Source: Cristatella mucedo
Lineage: Eukaryota; Bryozoa; Phylactolaemata; Cristatellidae
Direction of reading: 5' to 3'
Assembly: GCA_009760855.2 (NCBI GenBank)
Contig: WPIO01000001.1
Coordinates: forward strand, 9,285,001-9,349,000
DNA length: 64,000 nucleotides
Each line of letters starts with the position of its first letter. Within the stretch, counting starts at the first letter, position 1. Below, piece after piece: positions 24,291 through 62,914 of this stretch. The notes under the pieces are model-generated. The model ran no database searches. It had not been told where the DNA came from and saw only the letters and a list, made by a program, of their open reading frames with translations. A program made the position numbers and the translations under genes.

Positions 24291-24625
24291 AGTATGAAGC
24301 CTACATCAGTTTAAGTACACATGTCTACGATATATACCCTCGCGGGAGCTGAACGTGACCTAGTTCATAATTAGTACAGTTCTTAAGAACCTACTAGAGT
24401 GCAAAGATTTGTTTGCAGCTTCCAATTGTTAACACTGCAACCATTAGGCATATCCAGAGAATATTGCACATCGTCAGACGATACGAACACATAGAGAATA
24501 ATCTAGAATTACATGCCTATAGCACAGATATAGTTGCAGCATGCAAACTCCTCACATGGGAAAAATCGGAGCCACAAGGACGTGAAAATATATAAAAAAA
24601 AAAGTGGCAGCTCGATGATGCTTAC
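24291..24625. other. COBL intron after the last traced exon
   Basis: Intron sequence just 3' of the second WH2 exon. Reading through the donor gives a hydrophobic frame that stops near 24512. Confidence 0.4.
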
Positions 24626-52962
<28,337 letters not shown>

Positions 52963-53008
52963 GTCGTGCTGAGGTGGCGTTGCCAGCGGCTGCGGGAGTC
53001 GCCGACTG

Positions 53009-53530
53009 CTACAAAGAGAGGTGAGCAAGCTGTGAGGTCGCCGACTCACAGAGCCGGTATTTGGGTCTGGTCAGCCGACATAGCTGCACAACTGGTGCAA
53101 TGTGACACCCCACTTTCGCACTACTCTGGAAAACCAATTCTACACCAGATGGCTAGCAAGGACGACAAGACTGCTGTCCAAAGGTTTATCGCATCATCGT
53201 CAAGCAAGCACGCGAACACAACAAGACAACAAGATGACTATGTGCTTGGGATGTTTGCGAGAAGTCCTCGGCAGTATTTGCACAGGGTGTGAGCCGGCGA
53301 ATAGAACAACGAAATCATAGGTTATCGCCGACCGGGCCACGGATGAAGACTGAGCAGTAGGCCATTCGGGCTATAGCTGCATTGACGAGGTCCAACCTAC
53401 AGTCGGACCAAGACTTCCAGCCCAGTTGGTTGCCATCGGTCCCGATGGCGCTGGACTTAGCACAGTTGGAGCACCCCCCCAACCACCGAAGTATGGCAAA
53501 GTCGGACATGCTTTTTCATTTAGGCAGCAA
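53009..53530. other. Upstream COBL intron or 5' flank
   Basis: No repeat or exon recognised. Confidence 0.35.
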
Positions 53531-53532
53531 TT

Positions 53533-53566
53533 TTATATATATATATATATATATTAATTAATTAAT
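53533..53566. repeat. Short TA / TTAA microsatellite
   Basis: About eight TA units followed by three TTAA units, next to a SINE tail. Confidence 0.9.
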
Positions 53567-53715
53567 TTACACAGCACCCTAAGAGACTGAATCTCTATCT
53601 AGGCACTTCACATATGCCGAAGGGCTCGGGCCCACAACCTTGGTCGTCAAAAGTGAACACCTTGACCTCGGTCGCTAAAGGCAAGTCCCTTTACCCCTGG
53701 GTCAAACCACGGCAG
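53560..53715 (-). repeat. tRNA-derived SINE (type 2)
   Basis: In antisense: LINE-like tail (AGCACCCTAAGAGACTGAAT, CTCTATCTAGGCACTTCACA), B-box complement GGCTCGGGCCCACAACC, and A-box region TTACCCCTGGGTCAAACCAC. It is longer than 37770-37925 because the middle is partly duplicated (two GACCTTGG/GACCTCGG blocks). Confidence 0.75.
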
Positions 53716-54285
53716 CAGTTGGAGGGTCAGCTCTGAAACCAGTGAAGCAAATGGATGTGCCATTCCTACGTGTTTCTGTGCTGAGGGACACGAAAGCCCA
53801 TGGTAAATGAGTCTGCCAATGAAAAACCCAGTTGTGGCTAACGCATATTGTAATCTTTATGAATGAAGGTAAGAAGGTTGGCATGTTTCGACCTGAGCCA
53901 CTCACTAACCAGGTGATGAACCACAGAAACACTAGCCAACTTTTCGCATAGATTAGGGCTTAAGTTACACATGCATACACAGACAATATTGCCACCGAGG
54001 CAGGCTAGGCAGAGGCAGGTCTCGAAAAAGTCTTGAATGAGCATGGTGCTACGAGCAAGTTCGAAATCGGTCACATCAATACTCCACAAGATCTTGCCTG
54101 GCTTACCGCCACGTCGGGCACCCTTCTTTCAGTCCATATGCATCGAAACGTCAGGTCCCCTTCCAACCAGGAGTGATACTAGTCACGAGCCCCAAGTGCC
54201 TTCTTAGTAAGTCGGCAAATTGTCTTAGATGCTATATTGCTTATCAGTAACTCTTGGATACTGTTTCCCTCGCAGGGAGTTGTCA
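53716..54285. other. No gene seen
   Basis: No recognised exon or repeat. Confidence 0.35.
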
Positions 54286-54289
54286 ACCA

Positions 54290-54535
54290 CCTAAAAAAAG
54301 TTTTGGTTTTCTTAGGGGTGCTATATAAAAGGTTAATTATTATTATTATTATTATTATTATTACCTAACTAGCAGATAGAAGATTTGGTTCTCTTAGGGG
54401 TGCTATATAAAAGGATGTGTTATTATTATTATTACCTAGCTAGCACCTAGAAGGAGATTTGGTTCTGTTAGGGGTGCTATATAAAAAGATTTGTTATTAT
54501 TATTATCATTATTACCTAGCTAGCTTTTTTCGTAG
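54290..54535 (+). repeat. Three tandem copies of a LINE/SINE tail
   Basis: A unit of about 75-90 bases is repeated three times: GGTT.T.TTAGGGGTGCTATATAAAA, then (ATT)n, then ACCTA.CTAGC. Each copy holds only the last part of the retrotransposon tail and its microsatellite. Confidence 0.9.
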
Positions 54536-56395
54536 GACTAAAAGCCAGATAGTTGCTCCGTCCTTCGAGTCTCATACCTAGACTAGCTGCTCCAGTCAGC
54601 TGCCTCAAGACGGCCGGGTAAAGGTCCTAATCGAGTTTTTGTGCTACGGAATAAAAGCAAACAAACGCCACATATGCTAAAGCAAAAAACCAATCCTGCT
54701 AACCAATGGCATGCTGTTATAGTCTTTTATTTCAGCACTTCGGCACCTAGCCGGTCTCGGCCACAGCAGAGTACAAGGTTGTGTAATTCCTATTCAGTTA
54801 CACCCTTTTTAATCATCAATAAGTAAACAGTCGGCCATCAGCATTTCATTATATGCAAACCGATTCTTATTCCCATGGAATTTCCCATTAAAGGTCTGCC
54901 CGACATCTAAGCTAAGGCTTTTGTGCAATTCCATGACCGACAGGCTTGTTCACCCAAACTTGCTAACCTATAGAGAATGAGATGCCATCTGCAGGTAACA
55001 GCAACTAGAAAAACAGCCTAGCTGCTGACTGACTTCGAATGACAGCATAGATGGCTGCATCCTATAAGCTTCTTCCTCAGACGATCGCTAGCCCTGTCCG
55101 AACGACTGGCTTGACTGCAGCAGTTGGGAACATATAACCAGTTTTCAGTTCAAGTTTAGGCGTGGTCGCAGTCAGGGGGTGATAAGGGCCCGACGATAAC
55201 CTTTACAAGCGCAGAGGAACTCGAGGGCACAGAGATCTACACCAGCTAAGAAAGGCTATCATTGCAAGCTTTTTCGTCATGCGACGTCAGAAAACGTCAC
55301 AATTCCAAAAAACTAAAATAGGGTCCCAAGTAAAGCATTAACAATAAATCAGAAGTCGGTCAGCCTTTCACTAACCCCTACATCCTGTATGGGCCAGGAT
55401 TGCTAAGCTTGCGTACACTTTCATTAAAAACAACTAGCAGAGACTCGTGAAAAATCATGAGATATCACAATCGGATTTTCAGAGCTGAAAGTTTAATGGT
55501 GGAATCTCACAGTGACACTTCTTAGCTTCCTCTTCAGTCTAGCGTTACTGTTGCATTTGATTAAAGTTGCTTTGATATCTAGTTTCAAAAGTAAGGCCTA
55601 TTGGATTTCTCCATTGTATCTCTCTCACGGTAATGGCTGCTATAGATGTGCATATTCTTTTTTTGATGCTAACTCTGTTTAGATAAGAATCCATTCCAAG
55701 CAAAAAAAGGAGTTGTTCAAAAAACGTGCTTACCTTGCTAATTCTCTTTGACCACTGCTTGAAGAGAGAAATGGTAATGTTAAATAGCTACGTTAATTAA
55801 CGAAACTTTCCTGTAATTAAATTTTAAATTCAGAAATTTAAGCCATTCGGCCCCTCAGTCTGTATGAGCTCCTAAACCAGCCTGGCGATATAAAGAGTGC
55901 CACTGCACCGATGAAGTACTATTGGAAGATTTCAATACCGAGCGATCAATATGAGAGGACAATAAGACTGAGTAAATGCGATCACGCATCAATCGTGTGA
56001 TGCAGTACGACAATCAGCAGAGACAAACCACAACACACTCGATGGCCTAACAAAGGGCAGCAGTGGCTAAGTGGTTGCCCTGGTGATGAGTGAAAAAGTG
56101 AGTGAATTAAACTCACAATCGATTACAACAATTGTAAAGCAGCTGATCATAACAATTGAAGGCTCCTCCAGGTACCCATCTATCAGCCGCATATGGCTGT
56201 CCACAGATTCTCACGAGTGGCTTCACTAAATGCCATCATTTCCTTCACGTGCCAAGCAGAATTTACCCAAATGGGCGATCGAATAAGAAGGGAGGGTCAA
56301 CAAGAGCCTCCTTGCTGCTCCCCGTGCACTTGTCTGGCAGCATACAGCTGTCATGAAGCCCCATCCACATAGAATGCACTGCCCTCAAAAGAAAA
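54536..56395. other. No gene seen
   Basis: About 1.9 kb without a recognised exon or repeat. Confidence 0.35.
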
Positions 56396-56399
56396 GAAA

Positions 56400-56550
56400 A
56401 TACTAGCTGATTTAACAGCCTCTTGTATAGAGACGAAAGAGCCTTTACGGCTATAAAGAATCACTCACCGCAGTATTTGAACCCACGACCTCAGGACCAA
56501 GGTCGTGAAAAGCAACTGTTTTACCTAATGTGCCATCACGGCTCACTTAA
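56400..56550 (-). repeat. tRNA-derived SINE (type 1), internally deleted
   Basis: In antisense: TGATTTAACAGCCTCTTGTA, TTTACGGCTATAAAGAATCA (the TCACCACTGC block is lost), TTTGAACCCACGACCTCAGG, arm CCAAGGTCGTG, TTTTACCTAATGTGCCATCA. Confidence 0.88.
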
Positions 56551-56929
56551 TTAGGCTGACACTTGAAGGTCCTAACACTCAGGTAACATTGTTTGGTGGT
56601 AGAACTTTCCGAGACAGTCATTCGGAGGCTTAAATAATATTAGTAAAAGCAAGTCCTCTAAAGTCATCAACAGGACCATACTTTCTAAATGCATGGAGCC
56701 AGGCAAAGGAGCCAATCAGTCCCATCAAGATCTGATCAATATGAACCGGCTAAAGCCAAAAGCAGCATCAGCCAGGTAGGATGTGAAAGCCAATCAAAAA
56801 GAAGGGTTGGTAAACGATCAGTCCTTACCACCGGCTTAGGTAAGTACATTTGGAGACCGTATGAAGTAGCTCCCCCTTCCCACATGAAGTTGACTCCTCG
56901 TGATCAGTCCAGTACAGGCCACGTTAGTA

Positions 56930-57240
56930 TTTCGGAAGGGCTTTCATAGGCAAATACAAGCAAAGAAATACAGGACAGCCTTTTATGATAAGCAAGATAC
57001 CCAGGGGATACCGGCGGTGCATCACGGCAGTCAGGTGTTTCTCAGCCCTAGAGGCTGCGAATATATACAGTGCCAGATATCACCAGGTTCAAAGCCAGTG
57101 CATAGTGATCACTGACAGCTACTTCACGGTACCTCAGATATTATTGCAATCGACAATTCGATGGCTCCTTGACCTTAACGTGGTTGCCGAAGGCTTTCTA
57201 ATAGCTTACTGGAAAAACTCTTATTTGAGGGGCAATTGAG
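56930..57240 (+). mobile_element. Possible Gypsy/Ty3 integrase C-terminal relic
   Basis: The frame near 56945 reads RQIQAKKYRTAFYDKQDTQG then IPAVHHGSQVFLSP, resembling the KxxxYYDRxxxxLPxLxxGxxVRLRP block after the integrase core of Gypsy elements. A SYFTV-like block follows in another frame. No LTR, RT or integrase core was found, so this is tentative. Confidence 0.4.
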
Positions 57241-58250
57241 CTACACGTGGTCCAATGAGTTCCACGTCTCTGTCCTCTCACCAAACGCAGCAGCAGAAGC
57301 AGGAGTAGATGCCTTCAGAGCACTCCCAGTGCTCTGAAAGAGAGCAGACAGCAGAGCCTTCGACCTCAGACCAAGACTTCGGCTCATAGCAGTAAGGCAG
57401 GCTGGTCTGGCACCTAAGCGACAGGTCATGCAAGTAATGCGGCTGGACTACCTCAGTGGATACTCGGCTACTTCTTCAACCTGAAAGACACTCTGGAACA
57501 ACTTTCTGTGATCTCAGAGTGGATGGCCATCCGAATAGCACTCTCTCAATAACTACTGGTACAATTTCTAAGAAAAACAGCTTTCCAGCAGTACAGCAAC
57601 CCCCATCGCTTTTCCAGTATTGAAACAGCCTCGCAAGAAAGACCAACACTAGTCAAGAGAGCAGACTCTGAATCAGCAAAGAGGATGGCGGTTTGGGGGC
57701 TTGCTAAGCAACGCCAGACACTGGCAAAAATCTCTTCTAACTCGACACTGCAAGAGCAAATCCAGTACCACCCACGGCTTTGACTATATTCGGTAGCTGA
57801 CAAGCAGGATTCATTGCTCGTGCAAGCAGGCATCCATAAGGGTCTACAGACGGGTGGGGGGGGGTCATAGAAACGACATCAGGAGAGCGCTGCTCACCGG
57901 ACCTGCAATCCGAGTATCAGTAAGAGCGCTTCACGAGCCTAAGCCAGCGGTTGCCAGCTCAGGCTGGGGGGGACATGGACATGCCACACCTTCAGTGCCA
58001 TACACCACTTCAGCCGACCAGTGGTCGAATCTGGAGCTGGCCACCGAGGTGGCTACTGTCAGTTTCGATGGATGGCTGCAGTGGCCCGGCTGCCGGGTAA
58101 ATGCAAACTTGTCCCCAACTCTGCGAATATCGTTGCTAAACTAGCGCAAGGAATCTCTGATCGCCCGAGCCGCAGTGCTCGATCGAGCGTACTACCAACA
58201 CGGTCTTGCCTGATAACCAGCAATGCAGAGTAGGCCTCGAAAGTGTGCCT
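57241..58250. other. No gene seen
   Basis: Mixed frames on both strands without recognised motifs; G-runs at 57855-57866 and 57966-57972. Confidence 0.35.
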
Positions 58251-58253
58251 TAC

Positions 58254-58450
58254 CTTCAAAGCATGCACCAAGCAACTGGCTGTGCTTGCCCAGCTGGCAG
58301 CGACACCACTACTGCACTAGCCAGCCACCAGACAGCCAAGCTGCTGTCGAACTGCTGCTGGCTGCTGCCCAGAGGACAGCTTTGAATGAAACAGCTGCTG
58401 GGCAGCCGGCCAGGAATGCCAGCCATACAAGAACCTGACCTCAGGTGATT
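58254..58450 (-). other. Candidate COBL 5' UTR exon
   Basis: On the minus strand a GC-rich segment ends in TTTGAAG|GTAAGG, a good donor. Spliced to the acceptor at 53009 it would place an in-frame TGA just before the COBL frame, leaving the ATG at 52962 as the first start. Evidence is the donor and phase only. Confidence 0.2.
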
Positions 58451-58799
58451 AGACAAGCCCCTTCACTCGAGCACTATCTCTGTAGATGCCTTTGTTGCCA
58501 TCCCGGGTGCAGCAGGCCTGCCGGTAACTCCACCATCCCCCCAAGTGCCAGCTCAGCAGGCCAGCCAGCAGCAAGTGCAGTTGAGTTGCAGCAGCCCTGC
58601 AGGATTGCAGCTAGGAAAGGGCCACCCGAGTAGGGGGCCGTGTTGGCAAACTGGCACGTCTGGGCAGCGTAGCCACCCACAGTATGCTTGTTGGCCTGCT
58701 TAGCTGCAGTACCTCGCCGGTCTAGCTGGCTTGCCCTAGTGCACAAGGGGGCCGGCCAGCACCACAGCTGCCAACATGAACAGTGCCAGACATGTGAAC
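58451..58799. other. No gene seen
   Basis: GC-rich, rich in CAGC; no motif recognised. Confidence 0.35.
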
Positions 58800-58811
58800 A
58801 CGCACAACACG

Positions 58812-58864
58812 CCCAGGCACTGGCACCCAGGCACTGGCACCCAGGCACTGGCACACAGGCACTG

Positions 58865-58932
<68 letters not shown>
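58812..58932. repeat. 14-bp minisatellite grading into (CA)n
   Basis: About four CAGGCACTGGCACC units, the last two with CACA replacing CACC, run directly into about 30 pure CA units. The microsatellite probably grew from the CACA end of the minisatellite. Confidence 0.93.
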
Positions 58933-58934
<2 letters not shown>

Positions 58935-59104
58935 GGACGATGTTCACTTTCTCGCCTTCCAACACCAAGCGCTACTATCGGCTCATGTCCGTCGCAGAAT
59001 CTTCTTCCGAAAATCAAAGTTCTTGCGAACACGGTATACGGAAACCGATACAGTCAAGATCTATTTAACTCATATCTGTTTGTTGTTTGACCGCAGCATT
59101 ATAC

Positions 59105-59215
59105 CATATGTGATTGTATTTGATGACCGAGGTCGCAGGTCGAGCCCCGTTGCACATGTAAAGCGCCGGAATAGAGATTAAGTTCCTCTTAGGGTGTAAG
59201 CTAATGAATTATATG
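59105..59215 (+). repeat. tRNA-derived SINE (type 2), 5'-truncated
   Basis: GACCGAGGTCGCAGGTCGAG, CCCCGTTGCACATGTAAAGC, GCCGGAATAGAGATTAAGTT, CCTCTTAGGGTGTAAGCTAA: the B-box part and LINE-like tail, lacking the A box. Confidence 0.75.
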
Positions 59216-60425
59216 TATTTTTGTTCACAATGCAGTCGGTTGTCCACAGAGCCAATCACAGAGCCAGGACTTTTATTTTATATAAAGCGTTAAGACCTCT
59301 TAGGAGGGGCAAGATTTTATTAAATGGGATCGACCCACAATTGATAGAAAATTACAGCACAAAATCTCAGTGTTTTTTTCAATACGATACGAACGTGGTG
59401 GTTGCTCATTGGGTGGAACTACGGTGTAGTTTTGTCGCAGATGACTGTCAGGAGCATAGGAATAGGGGGCAGTGCAGGTCGCTGCCCCGTTGTAGAGGTG
59501 GCAAATGCCCCCTGACCTAGCTGCTGTTTGGTGCAGTACAAAGATGTTTTTAACAATATTTTGTGAAAGAAACTCTGAAAATCTCGTTTGCATACTAACC
59601 ACGAATTTTTAGCTCCTTGCTCATGAAAAGCCAGTAACTGCCGATAGAAGGCCGACATTTTTCGTCCCTGAGCCAACCTCTAATCCTCAACTCAGCAGCT
59701 AAGCACTGTGTGTGTGTGGTGTCGATTGACTCGATGTCCAATCGAATGCTCGAACGTCGTATTCGTGCATTTGGCATGAAATAGTGATGTTCTTTGGCGA
59801 TTTGCAGTAAGAGTATACATTATAGGGTTACACACTTGACCAGATTTTCTCCTACAACTGTGTACTATCATCACATATTATTCCCAAATTATGTGCATCT
59901 GACCACATGCAGATTTCATTCAATCTATGTGTGCCCTCTGCATTTAAAGTCACATGTGAATCGCGAAACCTCAAGCCCTTGACATCGATGCTGTCCGTGC
60001 AAGAACATCTTCGCTTCTGCTGCCCAATCCCACTTCTGACCTGCCATCATTGGTAGAGTGCTAGAACACCACACTAGCTGCCTAGCTCCACGACCTCTGG
60101 CTAAGCACACTGAGTGCCTTCGTCCAGACGGCCTGGGGTTTACCACAGACACTAAACTAGCTAAGTGTATTAGGCAAAAGATTGAAAAAGCATGCCAAAG
60201 ATCAGAACTGACTGTCCATCGACAGGCATATGAGAACTATCAGATCGTACCGATCAATCCTAGCAAAGGCCAAGTCTAGCTTCTATAAAAAAAATATTGC
60301 TTAATCACAGATGCACGATCCAAAAATGCTTATGTCTATGATAAACCATCTCTTTAACTGCTCCCAGGCTTGCTCCTTACCTAGTGGTCCTTGTGATGAT
60401 CTAGCTGATCGCTCCTCTAGCTTGT
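59216..60425. other. No gene seen
   Basis: No recognised exon or repeat. Confidence 0.35.
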
Positions 60426-61234
60426 TTGTGTTGTAAGGGGTTCATCCCTAGGGTGGCAGCGTTTTTCCTGGAATTCTGTCCCTCGATTCCATGCAGCACC
60501 TCAATTTCGACATTCAAAGAGACCACCAGTGACCCAATCCAGATATTCATATCCCAATCAAAGAAGTCAACTAGTCCTCTAGAATCAATTCCCACTGCCC
60601 TGCTTCTAGGAAGCATAGATATTCTGCTACCATGCATAACTAACTTCATAAACATGTCACTAGTCATGTCCCAGCACATTTCAAAAAGGCTGCAGTCAGG
60701 CCATTATTCAAGAAAACAACATTAAATCAAGAGAACTTGAGCAACTATTGCTCAGTCTGCTTTCTACCATTCCTATCAAAGACACTGGAACGAATCGTGG
60801 CAGACCAGTTGAACTCATATACAAAAACTTGAAACCTTGCTAGTAAGTTCCAGTCTGGTTTTAGAGCTAACCATTCTAGAGAACAAGCATTGCTTAGGAT
60901 GTATAACGACCTACTGAGGAATGCAGACTTAGGTAGAGTGTCTCTGCATGTTTTTCTCGATCTTTCGGCAGCTTTTGCTACTGTCGATCACCAAGTTCTT
61001 CTCGAGCGCCTCTCATCTCACATGGGCATCACGGGTACTGAACTGCAATGGTTCAGGTCCTATCTCAGTGGGAGACTCCAGAGCGCTGATGTGAACAGAC
61101 AAAGATCATCCGAGGAACCTCTGAAGTCTGGGTACCTCAAGGATCTGTGCTAGGTCAGCTTCTTTTCACGGTTTATACTCTCCCCCTTACCAATGTGATT
61201 GACAGGCAAAACCTAGGGGTTCACTTCTATACAA

Positions 61235-61305
61235 ATGTAAAGTGCCTACAAAAAATTGAGTTATTTGAGTGATATAAAATGTATTACTATTATTATTATT
61301 TACAG
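61235..61305 (+). repeat. Solo LINE tail inside the RT catalytic box
   Basis: AAATGTAAAGTGCCTACAAA, AAATTGAGTTATTTGAGTGA, TATAAAATGTATT and (ATT)n lie between TTCTATAC and TACAGATGAC, splitting the codons of the FYTDD box. TACA on both sides is a possible 4-base target duplication. Confidence 0.85.
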
Positions 61306-61782
61306 ATGACATTCAGTTGTACCTTTGCTTTGATCCCTCCCAGTCCTCCAGCACGACAAATTCTCTCAACTTCCTTGCTGTATGTATTGATGACATGTGC
61401 ACATGGATGGCAGCAAACTTTCCTAAACTGAATGATGATAAATACCTACTTACTAGTTATGGGAAAACCAAGTGTGATTCAGAAATTGGAAAGGCTAACG
61501 GGCAAAATCAGTTCTGCCAGCAAATCTCCTGTTGCATCTGCACATAATCTAGGTGTCCTGTTCCAAAGTGACCTTTCGTTAGACGACCACATCAGCTCAA
61601 CAATCAAGCCTGCCTACTTTCAGCTACATAACATTGCTAAAATTAGGGCTTGTTTAGACAGGGATATCACATCTAAATTGGTCCATGCATGTGTGAGATG
61701 CTGTCTCGACTTCGGTAACTTACTGCTTGCTGTAACTCACTGCTTGCTGGTCAACAGGCCTGTGCAATCAGGCACTTAAATT

Positions 61783-61918
61783 ATAAAAAATATAATTCAT
61801 TTGTATAGCACTCTAAGAAAATTTAATCTCTATTCAGGCGCTCAGATATGCCTCGGGGCTCCAGCCTTCGACCTCGGCCAGACCTTAGTCGGGCGAGACC
61901 CTTAATCACTACAGCTGG
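61783..61918 (-). repeat. tRNA-derived SINE (type 2) nested in LINE A
   Basis: In antisense: AATTCATTTGTATAGCACTC, TAAGAAAATTTAATCTCTAT, TCAGGCGCTCAGATATGCCT, CGGGGCTCCAGCCTTCGACC and an A-box region ending TTAATCACTACAGCTGG. It interrupts the LINE just before the block matching GGTGCAAAACTCCGCAGTTA at 47271; CACT on both sides may be a target duplication. Confidence 0.87.
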
Positions 61919-62087
61919 TGCAAAACTCTGCAGTTAGGCTTGTCGGTCGTAAGTGGCAAAGTTTCCACATCACACCACTTCCAGCTGACCTGCAGTGGCT
62001 CCCGGTCAAGCAGGACATCGACTTTAAGGTTCTGTCACTCTTTTGTAGGTCCCTCCCTTCTTGGGCTCCAGCCTACCTATCAGATCG

Positions 62088-62158
62088 CCTAGAAGCGCCT
62101 AGAAAGAGATTGAGTTCTCTGAGGGAGCTTTATCAAGTGCATTATTATTATTATTATA
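62088..62158 (+). repeat. Solo LINE tail nested in LINE A
   Basis: AGCGCCTAGAAAGAGATTGA, GTTCTCTGAGGGAGCTTTAT, CAAGTGC and (ATT)n interrupt the AYLSD...H block that is continuous in the 46-kb copy at 47425-47470. Confidence 0.87.
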
Positions 62159-62617
62159 ATTATCTACTCACTCACAAAGCTAAGCAATGTGCCACCAGCT
62201 TTTCTGAATCGAATTGTTTACCTATACCCACTACGAACCTCAAATCCTTTGGAGACCGTGCCCTTAGTTCGTAAGCTCTCAAAGCCTGGAACTCTCTTCG
62301 ACTGGCACCACGACATCCCCTGATTTGGTGATATTTAAAAAGAAACTAAAAACGCATTTATTTATTGTAGCAATTATTGGGTCCCTGTGATTCGTCGTTT
62401 ACGTGCTTATTCGTGCTGACAATGTGCATACTGCCACTAACCATATTTACATGCTGACCCTATGCACGGCACCTCTAGCCATGCTGTACTTATTGACATC
62501 GAGCATGCTACAATTAACCATTCGATCATGCTTCCTTTGCAGCAAATGTGAAGTGCCTAGAAAGAGATTAAGCTCCCTGAAGTAGCTATAGAAATGTATT
62601 ATTAATATTATTACACA

Positions 62618-62654
62618 AAGACACACACAAAGACACACACACACACACACACAA
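62618..62654. repeat. CA-rich microsatellite
   Basis: ACACAAAGACACACACAAAG followed by about nine CA units, directly 3' of the LINE's ATT tail. Confidence 0.9.
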
Positions 62655-62690
62655 ACACTAGCCTAAATAGGACATATGATAGGGCAAAGC

Positions 62691-62914
62691 AGAAGCTTTT
62701 GGTCTGCAGGTCCAGACTCTCGGTGAACACGAACTGGAAGAAGAGAAATCACAAAGGCAAGAGAGGAAGGTTGTGAAGAGCGAGGCAGGGAGCACCGAGA
62801 CTGAGGCTCAGCGTGCCGGCTCAAAGCAGCCCGTCGTGCCCATCGTCAGGTCCCAGCAGCTCGTCAGAGCACGAGCACTTCAAGATATAAATGCTGAAAC
62901 TAACAAGTGACATT
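62691..62914 (+). other. Candidate coding exon, unknown protein
   Basis: A plus-strand frame of about 73 codons without an ATG, ending in TGA: AEAFGLQVQTLGEHELEEEK, SQRQERKVVKSEAGSTETEA, then KQPVVPIVRSQQLVRARA. It is Glu/Lys/Gln-rich and has a possible acceptor (TTTTGGTCTGCAG). On the minus strand the same purine run is an excellent pyrimidine tract with an AG at about 62738, so the opposite reading is possible. No family was recognised. Confidence 0.25.

Larger units (their letters stand above)
60430..62610 (+). mobile_element. LINE family A (CR1/L2-like) with three nested insertions
   Basis: Frames give IQIFISQSKKSTSPLES, LLLGSIDILLPCITNFINMS, HVFLDLSAAFATVDHQVLLE (RT block), TDDIQLYLCFDPSQSS-like sequence, MAANFPKLNDDKY, ISSASKSPVASAHNLGVLFQ, SDLSLDDHISSTIKPAYFQL, LPADLQWLPVKQDIDFKVLS and KSFGDRALSS. 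The full 3' UTR (62370-62560) and tail end it. Insertions at 61235-61305, 61783-61918 and 62088-62155 interrupt it. It is dead, with frameshifts. Confidence 0.9.

Noticed and set aside
55980-56360. Possible retrotransposon frame near 56156-56356
   Set aside because: I could not find any conserved RT, protease or integrase motif there.
58474-59090. Frames with Thr-His or Cys-Val repeats
   Set aside because: Translation of the (CA)n microsatellite.
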